From assembly GCA_917880885.1 (NCBI GenBank), contig OU862920.1, forward strand, positions 44,629,019 through 44,693,018: a stretch of DNA of 64,000 bases. Reading direction: 5' to 3'. Position numbers and translations under genes: made by a program. Each line of letters starts with the position of its first letter. Positions within the stretch are counted from its first letter, which is position 1. This document shows positions 1 through 11,187 of this stretch, one piece after another. The notes under the pieces are model-generated. The model was not told where the DNA came from, searched no databases, and saw only the letters and a list, made by a program, of their open reading frames with translations. This stretch comes from Limnephilus marmoratus. Lineage: Eukaryota > Arthropoda > Insecta > Trichoptera > Limnephilidae.

Positions 1-24
1 TGTAAGTTTCAATTGATACTTAAT

Positions 25-440
25 GACGGCTTCCATGGTCGAGATGTAAGACTCTCGACTCTCAATCCGGAGGGTTCAAATCCTTGAGTGTACAAGTAAA
101 TTTTATTTGTTTGAATTGTGTTATTTCTCAATAAAATCATTTAAATTAGTATAAGGTATATTTGCGGCACGTTCTAGAGTGGAACATACTCTCAATATCG
201 TCCTGGTGTAATATCCCATTCAGAATTGAAACGTTGCTTGAAATGATTTTAGCCATGTTTGGGAACTAGATCTGAATAGCCAGGTACTTTCACACCTTCC
301 TCTATCCAATCTCCTTCCCCTCCCCACTACATTCAGCTTCATAACTAACTCCCCACTACATTCAGCTTCATACATTAAGCTCTCTTTGATATTCTCAATA
401 GCTCAAGGAAGTTTGGAGCAGTTGGGACACTTGCGCGGTA
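25..440 (+). repeat. SINE family D, copy 1 (tRNA-like head)
   Basis: Head has a tRNA-like shape: TGGTCGAGATG is a degenerate A box and GGGTTCAAATCC at about 68-79 a good B box, so RNA polymerase III transcription is inferred. The body matches copies near 4435, 9195 and 41128: a run around GCGGCACGTTC, then a CT-rich part (CACCTTCC..CCTTCCCCTCC) and an end near TTGGGACACTTG. A 27-bp stretch around CCCCACTACATTCAGC is tandemly doubled at about 322-376. No coding potential. Confidence 0.7.
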
Positions 441-496
441 TTCACATTAATAAAAAATTATTTGAGCAGTACGTCAGATATCATATCCCTCTAAAA

Positions 497-800
497 AAAC
501 GAGTGTGCTTTAGACCACACCACTGAATTAAAACTTCTGCTCCATCTATATGATAGGAAGAGAGAAAGAAAATGTGCGCACGCACTGCTCTCTCTTGCTC
601 CTACAGTGTGATACAGACAATAGGCCTGCACTGTGTAACGTAACTGGCTATGAGAGAAAGAAATAAAGAAAATGTGTGCTCGCACCTCTCTCTCTTGCCC
701 GTACAGTAATATACGAAGCTTACTCCCTCTCAACTACTGTACGCCTTGCTTTTCGTAACGCTCTCGTCACACATTCGCCAGCTTACTCCCCAGGTCAAAA
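497..800 (+). repeat. MITE family G, copy 1
   Basis: Starts with CGAGTGTGCTTTAGACCACA and an imperfect GAAGTAAAACTTC; continues with alternating GA- and CT-rich blocks (GAGAGAAAGAAAATGTG, CTCTCTCTTGC) and ends in TCACACATTCGCCAGC. Related copies lie at 14553 (reverse), 40143 and 59690. Shares terminal words with families A, C and H. No open frame of its own. Confidence 0.7.
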
Positions 801-1328
801 CGCTCGAAAATTGTGCTAAAGTGTCTAAAAATTTGCACGGTTAACACATTTTCGATGTAAGCGATGCCGTTTTAAAATTTTTATATTATTTCCATCAACA
901 GCTATGAGCTTAGAAATACCAATTTCCTTGTTCACTAACTCAATCAACTTAATCTAACCTTAACCAACCTTGTAACTTGAATCTGAAATTGTTAATTGCT
1001 GGTCTTAAGAAAGTATTTTTATTTTAATTATTTTAATGAGAAGTTACCATATTAACTTTAAGTATAGCTATTTGCAATTTATGAAACGGACTGCATACAT
1101 TTCGACGCAATTGCCAATCCTTATAAGGAAAACTAGGAAATAAATTCGATTATATTGCATACCTACCTCATTCAAAGGAACCTAACTGATAATTAGAAAT
1201 GCCTATAATTATCTGCTAAATAAATTAAAAAACCAAAAAAACTTAAGACGTGTACGTAGTTGACTTGTATAGCTAAATTGCGTTTCAACGTCTACGCTGC
1301 AATGAAAAAATTGTGTTCTATTCACACG
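801..1328. other. AT-rich stretch, nothing recognised
   Basis: No long open frame, tRNA signal or repeat shared with the rest of the window was seen. Confidence 0.5.
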
Positions 1329-1447
1329 CTGTAGAAGAAAAACCTTCAGAAAACTGAATTAGGCAAGAGTTGGGAGGCATCGAAGCACCGCACAAAGAGG
1401 AGGCCAATTATACTATCTCATTCTCTCGCAGGCTATATCCTGTAGAT

Positions 1448-1758
1448 CATTGATTCCCAACCGGTGGTCCGCGGACCACAGGTGGTCCGCGAGATCTAAA
1501 ATGTGGTCCACGAAACGTTTATTCATTTACTACAAAAACCGAATCTAAAGGTATCCAAAAGTTGATTCATAACCCTTTTGGTATTGAAGATAGAGAGGTA
1601 GCTGAAGAAGTCCAAGAAGAGCACTTTGAATTGCAAAATGACAGTAAATGCAAGGACGCGTTTAATTACACGGTTAACAGTTTATCATTATTGTACCTTG
1701 TGGTCCCTGTGAGAACAAATAAATGTCACAGTGGTCAAAAAAAGGTTGGTAACCGCTG
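1448..1758. mobile_element. Internally deleted hAT transposon
   Basis: Ends are CATTGATTCCCAACC and, inverted, CAGCGGTTACCAACC, a hAT-like terminal repeat. Flanks are CTGTAGAT (1440-1447) and CTGTACAT (1759-1766), an 8-bp target duplication with one mismatch, as hAT elements make. The subterminal region repeats GGTGGTCCGCGG-type words. The interior keeps a scrap of transposase. Inserted in a family A MITE. Confidence 0.85.
1556..1666 (+). pseudogene. hAT transposase fragment (ZBED5/SCAND3-like)
   Basis: Reading from 1556 gives KLIHNPFGIEDREV, then QEEHFELQNDSKCKDAF. The pattern NPF....VQEE...LQND...K..F is, from memory, typical of the central/C-terminal region of ZBED5-type hAT transposases. 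Only about 37 residues remain and no catalytic residue can be assigned. The open frame runs on to 1768 but loses similarity. It lies wholly inside the hAT element, so it is the transposase remnant of that element. Confidence 0.6.
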
Positions 1759-1854
1759 CTGTACATGAATGTGTTTGTCTCTTTTTAATGTCACTCATTT
1801 CGGTTTCATCGAGTTTCAAATTACAATGGTGCTAAAGAAGTTATTACTTTAAAA

Positions 1855-2130
1855 AATCGAGTGCAGTTCACATATGGTAGAAGTGAAAACTGCAGCCAAA
1901 TAATCTTAACCAATAGGAGACTTGAAAAGTGGGCTCATAATCAAAGCGGCAAATGCGACAGAGCGCGACGCTTCGTAGGTAATTCGTAGGTACTTCGTAG
2001 GTACTGTACGAAGGTAAGATTTCATTCTAAATCATTCTCTCTCAGGCTAAATCCTATAGATGTATGTATTTGTCTCGTTTCATCTAGTTTCAAATTTCAA
2101 CGGTGCTAAAGAAGTTTCATTAAAAATATG
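1855..2130 (+). repeat. Chimeric MITE: family H left half, family A right half
   Basis: Begins GAGTGCAGTTCACA and GGTAGAAGTGAAAAC, then CCAATAGGAGACTTGAAAAG as in family H. From about 2020 it continues with the family A words TCTCAGGCTAAATCCTATAG and CGGTGCTAAAGAAGTTTC. Short direct repeats of TTCGTAGGTA lie at the join (1973-2003). Good evidence that centres are exchanged between shared ends. Confidence 0.65.
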
Positions 2131-3188
2131 GATTTAACGCACTTACAGTTTTTTTTATTAAATAAGTTTGGAATATATCTACAGCATTACTTCCCAACCT
2201 TATCCTTTCTCCTCACCCTCCCATTACCAATTTCCTTCCACCTAGAAGTGTTCACTGCTCACTGGCTCCAGGCAGTGGGAAGTTGGCAGAAAACTGTTGC
2301 TAGGGCGATACTGAATAATAATTGCATCGCTGTTGTTCAAATCATTTGCAATGAAAGCAGGTAAATAATGCACCTTTGAGAGTTGCAACACGATCATTTC
2401 ATTATATTTGATAAGACGCCATTAATCTTGTTCTGTGAGTTGTGAGTAGGCTATATAGTTTTAATCTACTGGTATATAAACGATACCTACACAACCACTT
2501 TTCTTAACACTATTATAACATTATCGGTGCGTTGAACTTCGATCAGAAAACTGAACATTTCTGTAGTACAAGCAAATTCCTAAGTGAAAAATTTTGTAAA
2601 CATTCTGGGCAATTCCATTGGTAAATCAATAATATTTTGGCGATAGTCATCAAAAAAATAAACAGACAATTTAGGTACCTACCTAGTTGAAAGTGCTGAT
2701 AACTCAAAGAAAGTTTTTTTCATTTTTAATTTCAAACTTTTTGCAATAAGAATTGATCGTTTTTATGAGTTTGTTCCATATTAAAATCTATTTATATAAT
2801 GGAGACAAGCTGAAGTACCTGGCTTCGCCCGGGCTTTACGCAGAGTTTTTCGGAATTATGTACACTTAGACATAGACAATGACCTTCCAAAAAAAACAAC
2901 TCGGTCTTGGCGCAAACTCATTCATATCCAAATGTTCTCTACTATCATTCTGACGCTTGACATGGCCCGATTCAAGGGCCTGATTCTTGATCGTGCCATG
3001 TCTTCTTTGGGAGTCCCCTACTCGGAATAAAACGAAGATTTATATATATAAATCAAATTTACCCCGCCCGCCCGGTTTTTGTAAATAGATTGATGAATTT
3101 AAATGTATGATCCCCTTACCATTAAACGTACACAATTGGTAAACAACCGTTTATCATAAATGTTGTTTCTCGGGAGTACAAAATTTAA
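2131..3188. other. Unassigned AT-rich stretch
   Basis: A 78-codon open frame at 2128-2364 has no recognisable domain. Around 2815-2845 a GGCTTCGCCCGGGCTTTACG block is the only GC-rich patch and probably an old transposon scrap. Nothing else supported. Confidence 0.4.
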
Positions 3189-3189
3189 A

Positions 3190-3458
3190 ACAAGTTTTGA
3201 AGTTAAAACTTCTTTAGCACCATGATTTAAAACTCGATGAAACAAAAATAACAACACTAAAAAGAGATAAACACATAAATTTATAGGATTTAGCCTGCGA
3301 GAGAATGAGATAATATAATCGGTCTCCTCTTTGTGCGGTGCTTCGTAGCCTATCGGTATCCACTTTGTGCGGTGTTCGTAGCCTCCCCACTCTTGTCTTC
3401 TTTAGTTTTCCGAAGGTTTCACTTCTACCGCGTGTGAACTGCACACTTTGATTTTTTT
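3190..3458 (-). repeat. MITE family A, copy 3
   Basis: Full-length reverse copy: starts TTTTGAAGTTAAAACTTC, contains AGGATTTAGCCTGCGAGAG and ends CTACCGCGTGTGAACTGC. The segment around TTTGTGCGGTGCTTCGTAGCC is doubled (3330-3393), making this copy about 40 bp longer than the others. Confidence 0.8.
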
Positions 3459-4260
3459 GTTTATTTCACTGCAGGATTTTCTCCATTATAATTGATTTGT
3501 TGGTGATTATTTGTAATCTGTGTATTTTACCTACAAGATAGAGGGAATGATTTTACATACAACCGCATACCTATTCAACTGAAATTTAGATTTTATGGAG
3601 ATGTCTGACTAATTAACCTGACTATCGATATCTCTGTTGTTTAGAACTGTTCCGGATAACAAAACATCAGGAGATGAAATGTCCCAGCATCTGTAGATGT
3701 ATTTATTCTTAATGAGATTTTCTTGAAATTTAATGTTTTCTGTTCTCTCAAGAGGAAAGGTTTAATGAGAGTAGATTGCTGTCATTCTTTCAAAATTGTT
3801 CTCATTCATTGCAATCCACTTTTTATGAAGAATTTATTTGCCCAAAATCGAAGACTAAAATCTCCTCCCAAATATGCCAAATGCTGAAACAGCAGACGAT
3901 CTGACGGAATTCCAATAATGGAGACTAGTGGCGTATCTCAGACATCGCTATTGTTTGGTTTGACAATCGCACAGCCAGCGGGGAGATCCTGCGTTTCTTC
4001 AGTCTGTGAGAGGCCGCGATCCGCTCAGATCTCCGGCCGAATGCCGGAGTCTAGACTGACCGCTGGAGAAGTATAACTTGCCGGCAAATCAAAGTATCTT
4101 ATGCGCAAATATTTGTAGACTCGAGATGTCTCGCTTTCTGGAAGAATTGTAAAACAGTGAAGACGCTTGTGGTAGACATACAGGAAGAGAGACATACGGG
4201 GAATAGAAGAGGTAAATTAGGGAGTAATCTACCCGATTATTTAAATTAAGTCAATAAATA
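3459..4260. other. Unassigned; small GC-rich patch near 3970-4070
   Basis: The patch includes an inverted pair CTCCGGC..GCCGGAG (about 4031-4049). No open frame or known repeat was recognised. Confidence 0.4.
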
Positions 4261-4261
4261 C

Positions 4262-4822
4262 ATTTAGTCGTGTTAGTGAACAGATCTGAACAGCCACGGA
4301 TTCCCCCATCTTTCTCTATCACCTTCCTCCTCTATTTCCTCTCCTCACAACAATCGGCCTCACCTCACAACACACCCCAATTGGGGATGCCATACTCTCA
4401 ATTGCTCCAGATGGTTGGGAGCAGTTGGGACTCTGACGCCCTCTTTGGTCGAGGGACAAAGCTCTCGACTTGCGATCCGGAGGTCGAGAGTTCAAATCCC
4501 GGCGTGCGCAGATAAATTTCATTTGATTGGTTAGTGTTTTCACAATTTAATCTTTTTAAATAACGTAAGGTGCATTCGCGGCACGTTTCAGAGTGGAAGA
4601 TACTCTCAGTATCGCCCAGGTGTAAGACCACCATTCAGAATTGAAACGCTGCTCGAAATGGCTTACGCATGTTTGGTGACTATATCTGAATAGACTATAT
4701 GCTTCCCCACCTTCCTCTTTCCCATCTCATTTCCCTCTCCACTTACTTTCAGCCTCACAACATACCTCAATTGGGGATGCCATCGTCTCAGTGACACCAT
4801 ATGGTAGGGATCACTTGGGACT
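4262..4822 (+). repeat. SINE family D, partial copy followed by full copy
   Basis: 4262-4434 matches the CT-rich 3' part (AACAGATCTGAACAGCC to GGAGCAGTTGGGACTC). A complete unit follows at 4435-4822: head with GGTCGAGGGACAAAGCTC and B-box-like GAGTTCAAATCCC, then body and a second TTGGGACT end. So a partial and a full unit sit head to tail. Small open frames here on both strands are by-products of the repeat. Confidence 0.75.
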
Positions 4823-6221
4823 ATAAAGATTATAAGTTATCATACTAACCTGTAGATATTACTATTATTGTAATTATAATTCTAACTAAAACATACCAAT
4901 TATGGAAGGCCACGATGATTTGAATGTAAAATTTCTTTTAACCGGTTTAAGTATTTTGTTTAACTGTGATCTGACCGGTCAAATCACTTAAGTATGTGGT
5001 CATCTCGTAAACAAAAATAATTGAAAAAAACTTCGGTCTTGTTTGAATATATTTTGTACAGGTACTAACTACCTGGACAGTTTTTGAGGTGGTACTCTAT
5101 TTACCTACTTGCAAGATACTTCAGCTTTGTTGAGCTAGAACTCAAATGAAGTATTTAACTCGCCACTAGAACATGTGTGTCGCAAACTTGTGGTTCTTGT
5201 GTTTTTTACATTTAGTTCACATTTATTCTAAAATGAATAAGCACACTTAATTTTAAAAATTCAATCCGCGAAAAACACGTTTTTTTTTAAATGCAAAGAT
5301 ATTTTCATTTTTCGACCCCAGTTGCGTCATCTCTTGGGCCGGCTAGTAAGCAATTTCATTGAGATGTTTATTTATTTATTTTTTAACTTAATGAGTAAAA
5401 CCTTAAAATGTAATATTTAATCCCATTCTGTGAGAAATATTATTGTAACAATATTGTCTTTCAACACCTATTATTTTTTGTGAACTCTAAAAAATTGTTA
5501 ATCTCAAGTCAAAATGAAGTTCAAAATTTCAATTTAAACAATAACACCGAAATTAAAAAGGTAAAGAAACAATAAATAAATAAATATATAGGGGTTATCG
5601 TATCCCATAACTTTGTCAAAACTAAAAGATCACACGGATGGCATTTCTAAGGTGTCACACTATAAAATACAATCATATTTTAATGAAAACGGACACTTAA
5701 ATGGAATGAAAACAATAATGTTGTGATCAAAACGATTTCTTTCATATTTATTTCATAATTATTTGATAGTCACTTTAATATTGCATAAGAAAAATTCGCT
5801 CTAATGTAATCGCTTATAAATCTTTGTTTTTTTTCATTAAGTTATTTTTTACACATATTTAAAAAAAAAAACCTTAAGGATATATATTTTTTAAAATTTT
5901 ATCTATTGTTGAAAATGGTATGAACTAATGATACAATGAATGATAACATTTTGTCTGATCTCTCAACACTTTGTTGTTAATTCATATATTTGTTCACTTA
6001 TTATTTTCTCTGTTTATAATTTTATTTTAAAATTTTATTATTTTGCTTTTACTTAACTGTTTTACATGACCGATATTTGCGTGTGTTATTTTAATTAAAT
6101 TGTGAAATTATTAACCCCGATACAGGCGTACCCTAGTGGGGTTAATAATTATATGCTAAAAATATATGTATATGTATAAATTGTGAAGAATCAATAAATA
6201 AATAAATAATTAAATGAAGAC
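4823..6221. other. AT-rich stretch with one strong hairpin
   Basis: Mostly low-complexity AT sequence. The only structured item is an inverted repeat at 6106-6118 / 6138-6150 with 13-bp perfect arms. No gene signal. Confidence 0.5.
6106..6150. repeat. 13-bp-arm hairpin
   Basis: AATTATTAACCCC is followed after 19 bases by its exact inverse complement GGGGTTAATAATT. Role unknown; possibly the ends of a very short MITE or a structured RNA. Confidence 0.7.
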
Positions 6222-6365
6222 AATATTAGGGATACTCAATTGAAAATCTGAAGACAGAAAAAGATAGGTCCAATCTGGGACTCGAACCCAGGACCTTTGC
6301 CTTGTCGGGACGCAACTCTACCAACAGAGCTAACGTGTCCCTATTCGGTCAGTTTTAACTGTATC
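6222..6365 (-). repeat. tRNA-derived SINE, family K copy 1
   Basis: The reverse strand carries a clear tRNA-like region: A box TAGCTCTGTTGG (complement of 6321-6332) and perfect B box GGTTCGAGTCC (6278-6288), with a closed TpsiC stem CTGGG/CCCAG. The anticodon and acceptor stems do not close convincingly, and the 3' part matches copies near 60668 and 61805, so it is a SINE rather than a working tRNA. Confidence 0.75.
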
Positions 6366-6885
6366 GTACTTCGACTAAGAACTATCAACACTTTTTTCAT
6401 TTTCCTAACTCATATTTTTATTGGCTGCTATCTTTATGTATGATTGCAAGATTAAAACCCGAACTAAATGCTAACCACGTTATTTGTATGTATTAAAATA
6501 TCATCCAATTTTAGTGAAACGCATGTTTGTGTGTGCGTGAGTGCAACCAAAAGTTGATAAAATGCATTTCCATCGACAACGAGTCCATCTGCCGAATTTC
6601 AGTTCCATTGGATGTTGGGTTTAATTTTCACTTCCAAGATTTGCATTCAATTATTCAAAATCAAAATTCAAATAGGTGTGTTTAAAAAGAAGTGAAGATC
6701 GCCTTGGAATAGAAAATTATAAGGAAAAGTGTATGATTTAACTATAAAACAATAACGTGTTTGTATATAATCATTAATCGTGAAAAAAACACTTTTCCTC
6801 TTACTTATCATCGCGGTGTAAATGAGTAACGCGGCGTGAAAGGTTGGAATAGTGAAAAAATGACTTATTATCACGGCGTAGGTAT
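6366..6885. other. Unassigned
   Basis: A 121-codon reverse frame (6668-7033) runs through AT-rich sequence into a SINE and has no recognisable domain; I regard it as chance. Confidence 0.4.
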
Positions 6886-6887
6886 GT

Positions 6888-7080
6888 GATATTGGCATTG
6901 AAATTACTTTAGTCGTATTTGGTGACCAGATCTGAATGGCAAGGCACTTATCAACCTTCCTCCTACTCGCCAACCTTCGCTCCCCTCTCGCTTCAGTTTC
7001 ACAACATCCCCCAATAATAATGCATAGTCTCACTGATTCCGGTTAGCAGGGAGTATGCGGGACTCTTGTGCGGTATTCAC
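6888..7080 (+). repeat. SINE family D, 3' fragment
   Basis: Matches the second half of family D: TTTGGTGACCAGATCTGAAT, a CT-rich run, CACAACATCCCCCAAT and GGGACTCTTGTGCGGTATTC. The tRNA-like head is missing. Confidence 0.65.
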
Positions 7081-7488
7081 ATAAAAATATCAAAAAACAT
7101 TCCAGAACGCGTGAGGAAATTATGGGCAAATTATGAAAAAAATATCAGTAAAACTCTTAGCCTACTAAAAAAATTATTAACACAGTCGTAAGTTAACCAG
7201 CAAGTTGTAAGCTAACAAATAATTTCTCACCTGTCTTGAATCATTACTATTGAACTGCGATATAAAATTCCTTGATGTTTATTTATAAATACCTGACATA
7301 AAATAATACTAAAGGGACTCATAAGTGGGGAGGTACTTAGCGATGTGCAAAAACAGAAAGCAAACCACGAGAGGTTCTTAGAGAAGTGCGAAAACAGCGG
7401 TGTAACAGGTGGAACACACGATATTCCCTAGGGTGGACGGATCATAAGTTCTCATCGCTAGATGAGAAACTTTGTGAATACCGCACAA

Positions 7489-7715
7489 GAGACTTCTTCA
7501 GAATCGCTAGATTTCGCATTCTTTGTATTTTCTTTTGCATGTTCATTTTGGAGTGGTTTGAGAATTGGATATTGATTTTACAAAAAATTAAAAAATATGT
7601 TTTTTGGATTTTTTAAGATTCGATCCTTGATCCCCTGAATTTCTGGCCGCTAAGGTTCATCAGGCGATTTACACCACCAGATTATTATTATATTGGAACC
7701 GAGTACCCGTGAAAT
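7489..7715 (+). repeat. MITE family C, decayed copy
   Basis: Contains AGTGGTTTGAGAATTGGATA and the tRNA-like remnant GATTCGATCCTTGATCCC, TTTACACCACC, in the order seen at 57075 and 62000. The ends are eroded. Confidence 0.5.
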
Positions 7716-7727
7716 AAATAAATATTT

Positions 7728-8240
7728 TATTGCTATCTCATTCTCTCGCCGGCTAAAATCTATTTATTTATTTATTTAGTCTTAGTACATTTACATTACA
7801 AAGGTATAATATATTGTCCTCCACACTAGGAGTTCACCTGTGTTGTAGAGGACATTTATCAGTTGTAAATTATGAATTATAAATTGTGAATAGTAAAACA
7901 AAAGAGTGTTAATTGCTAATACAAAAAAAGAAACAATAAAAATCAAAATATAAAATCGACTTCAATTCGACAAAAATTATAAATTAAAAGATAAAAAGAT
8001 TGTAGCCAGTTTCTTATGTTTTTTTTGGATTCAATAATTTTAGTTGTTTTATATTGTGTAGGAAGAGAATTGTATAGTTTTATAGCCTGGTATCTGTAGT
8101 GTTTTTGTCCAAAGGATGTGTTTGTTTTTGATATTTGTAGTTGGATGTAAGTGTTCGTCTCTTTTTAGTGTCGCTCACTTTCGTTTCATCGAGTTTCAAA
8201 TCACAACGGTGCTAAAGAAGTTTTCACTTAAAATATATAT
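7728..8240 (+). repeat. MITE family A, split copy
   Basis: 7728-7757 (CTATCTCATTCTCTCGCCGG) and 8148-8240 (GTTCGTCTCTTTTTAGTGTC to CTAAAGAAGTTTTCAC) are the two parts of one A copy, separated by a ~390-bp insertion. Confidence 0.65.
7758..8147 (-). mobile_element. Probable non-LTR retrotransposon 3' end inserted in a MITE
   Basis: The left edge is (TTTA)n, which on the reverse strand is a TAAA-type tail as found at LINE 3' ends. The rest is noncoding. It interrupts the family A copy. No reverse transcriptase sequence is left and no clean target duplication was found, so the class is inferred from tail and context. Confidence 0.4.
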
Positions 8241-9190
8241 TTTTGGACATTATTTACCAATTTCAAACTTATAATCGACTTAATTAATAACTTTAATGAT
8301 GAGTTGGTTTGGATATCAAACGAATTTATTAACAGTGCCGATTATTTGTACCTACTTAAACGCTGGTATATTCAGTATATTGTAGACAAGTAGTTTTATC
8401 CTTGATGCATTTGAATAAAATATGTTTTATACTTTTGTTATTGTGCAGTACATTCTTCTGCATACCACTTCGGAGATACTTAGTTACATTTTGTGTAAGT
8501 AGGTACGTCGTATTTTCCCTAAGACGTGCATACATTATAAACTAGTAAGCCGGGAGGCAACTGTCTGGAGATCAACTGTCATAGAATCATATTTTATATA
8601 ATATATTAAACACTGTGCTGCAAAACGGTTAAACGTAGTACAAACTCTCATTCGTCGTTTTCCTTAAAACTTCTTTAAGCCCATAAATAGGTACTAAGAC
8701 CGAGCTACTTCTGTGCCTTCTAGTGAATTCTCGATAGCCCCATAATACGTATTGTATGGAGGGAACGATAACAAGCAAGGAGCAGTTGCCTTTTTTGGGC
8801 ACAAACCTCCCTGCAACTATTCGATGAGGCATTATGCCGAGTCCTGGGCCCAGGTTAGAGGATCGGAATTCAGTAATGCTGCGTGGCTGTATTAAATGTA
8901 TTTATATCTTACACCACTAGCTTAATCAGTAATTTACGAAGTTTTTTGTTCATAACAACAAGTACGGGGATAGTAAATTCACAGTGAAGATGTGAAATTC
9001 TATAAAGATTTCACTTGAAGTGCTGTTATTTTGAAGCAATGAAAAATTATTGTCCAATTTTTTAATTATTTCAAAAATGCCTAAGTTATTTTTTTATTTC
9101 ATTTCAGCATTAGGTATGGGAAAATAAGAAGTAAGTTAGTATTTTAAGCAGTAAAGGCAACTATTAAAGAGGACTTAATAATCAGATGGG
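8241..9190. other. Unassigned
   Basis: A slightly GC-richer part at about 8640-8870 contains a 67-codon reverse frame without recognisable features. Nothing else. Confidence 0.4.
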
Positions 9191-9194
9191 GAAG

Positions 9195-9568
9195 AGTCTA
9201 CGGCCTCCCGACTAGCGATCCGTGGGTCGTGTTTTCATATCCCTGCGTGCACAAGTGAATTTTATTTTATTGATTTGTATTTTCGCAATTTAATAATTTA
9301 AAATAACATATAAGGTATATTTGCGTCACGTTTCGGAGTGGGAGATATTCTCAGTATCGCCATAATGCGAAACCACCTTTCAGAATTGAAACGTTTCTTC
9401 AAGTGGCTTTAGCCGTGTTTGGTGACTAAATCTGAATAATCAAGTACTTCTCCATCGACAGCTTATCCGTATCCTCCCCTCCACAGTTATCTTTAGCCTC
9501 ACAACATACGCCAATTGGGAGTACATTTCTCATACCTCACTGACTCCAGGGCCTTAGGAACACTTGGA
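9195..9568 (+). repeat. SINE family D, copy 4
   Basis: Decayed head (GAAGAGTCTACGGCC, then ATATCCCTGCGTGCACAAG), body with TTTGCGTCACGTTTCGGAG and end near CACTTGGAAC. The B box has drifted. Confidence 0.65.
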
Positions 9569-9569
9569 A

Positions 9570-10348
9570 CATAAAAAAAGATCGGCAAAATTATAATTTT
9601 GTTGGTGGTCTGTGTTCAAACTTATTGGTCAGATATTTGAAGTAAAATTATGCCGAATAAGAAGAATGTTATTGTTGATGTTTATCAACATTTTTGCATG
9701 AAAATAGTAAGAAATTGATGTTTTGAACCTATATTTCGAAGGTTATAAAATTATAAGTTATAAGAATAAAATCTGGACTTTTGCATCAAAATATCAGTTT
9801 TATTGAATTGCGCGGTTTTCCTGAGGTAAAAAAATTATCTCAAAATAACGAATATCCTTTCCTTAACTTTATAAATGCTCTGAAAACAGCACAGGCAGGA
9901 ATCACACAAATCTAATAACGTAAGACAATAATGTAAGCTCGCATAGTGTACCCACACTGACAATAAAAAAATACCATCTTAGATATCTTACAATTCATGT
10001 ACATATCTTGGTAAGTAGTTTTAATTGTGTAAACAAAATTGATTAATGTTTCTCTTCATGTAAGTCGTACCATTTTTCAATCGGCTGGTGGGTTTTCTTA
10101 CTCGTATACTAATTGTCAGCAATAAGATACGACACGCAGAGTATTTGCCGCGACAAATGATGCGGTTGCATTCAACTACAATGAACGTGAACGCATTTGT
10201 ATCATTTGGACATCCGACGAATTCTGATTTGACCAAAAGCGAGGATAAAAACTGGTAAATGACTGGCGGAGAAGACCGGAAATAAATGTGTGTGATGTAA
10301 GCGATTTAGTCAGAGTATTCTGCCGCTGTTGGTAATCTTGTAGTGGAT
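9570..10348. other. Unassigned, borders the Academ-like element
   Basis: No repeat or gene recognised. The last bases, TAA at 10349-10351, are the candidate target duplication of the element to the right. Confidence 0.4.
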
Positions 10349-10351
10349 TAA

Positions 10352-10804
10352 TAGGCCAGTGCAATGAGCGCAAAAAAGGGGGTCGCGATCGGAATTATTC
10401 CGGTAGTCCCAATTTTTTTATATGTTTTATATACTCATCTCCTGATGAAAAATCTGAGTTTTCGACCTTGGGTCGCTTGAGCTTTCGCCGCCATTTTGAA
10501 AAAACTAGCCGAATTCAAGCCAAAATCTAGTTTTCCTCAAATATCTCGTTTCCAATAAAAATTTTGGCTAAAGTTGCTTTACAAGTTTAGTAGAACATAA
10601 AATTACCTACAATTTTTATTTAAAAAGTTTTATACTATCCCTAATAAATATTGAGATATGCAGACGTAAATATGTGTATAATTTTATAAAAACAGGTAAA
10701 TTGCTCGATTTGGTTTAGTTTTTTGTGCGCATCTTTTTTCCAGTACAATTTTGTGAAAAAATTATTGATATCAATTTTGTAGAAAATAAAATTTCTAAAA
10801 AGAC
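10352..10804 (+). repeat. Left terminal inverted repeat of Academ-like element
   Basis: Outer end TAGGCCAGTGC; contains GGTAGTCCCAATTTTTTTAT, TTTCGACCTTGGGTCG and TTTCGCCGCCATTTTG. It pairs with 13785-14227 with scattered mismatches and small gaps. Confidence 0.85.
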
Positions 10805-11187
10805 CTGTAATTTTTATTTTTTTTGTAATTTTTTTACTTATATAAAGTATAAACAAATATCGGAGTGAAAACAGAAAATTTATCACGATTTATTACCATG
10901 TTATACGATTTTTGTTTACATTACATTTTAATATATTGTAATATTTTTAACATATTATAACAAATAAAAGAGAGTGGGGGTCCCCCTTCCCCCCCTCCAG
11001 GACGGGCCATCAGTGTTGCCAACTCTGCTCCTTTAGAGCTAAATACAAACAAAAATAATATTTTAGAAGTTATTTCTATGGAAATCGGTTATTTTTATAT
11101 GGAATTTGTTTTTTTTTCTCACAAATACTCTATAGCCGCCAGTCCCTGATTGATGTACTGAATATTTTAAAAGAAAACGGACCTACT

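Larger units (their letters stand above)
1329..1851 (+). repeat. MITE family A, copy 1, split by a hAT insertion
   Basis: Left half (1329-1447) holds the AAACCTTCAGAAAACT and GCACCGCACAAAGAGGAG words. The right half (1759-1851) resumes at TGTGTTTGTCTCTTTTTA and ends with GGTGCTAAAGAAGTT. The break is exactly where the hAT element sits, so A1 is older than that insertion. Confidence 0.8.

Noticed and set aside
6265..6345. True tRNA gene
   Set aside because: A and B boxes are good but the acceptor and anticodon stems do not close, and the flank matches other SINE copies.
6668..7033. 121-codon reverse open frame
   Set aside because: Runs through unrelated AT-rich sequence into a SINE fragment.
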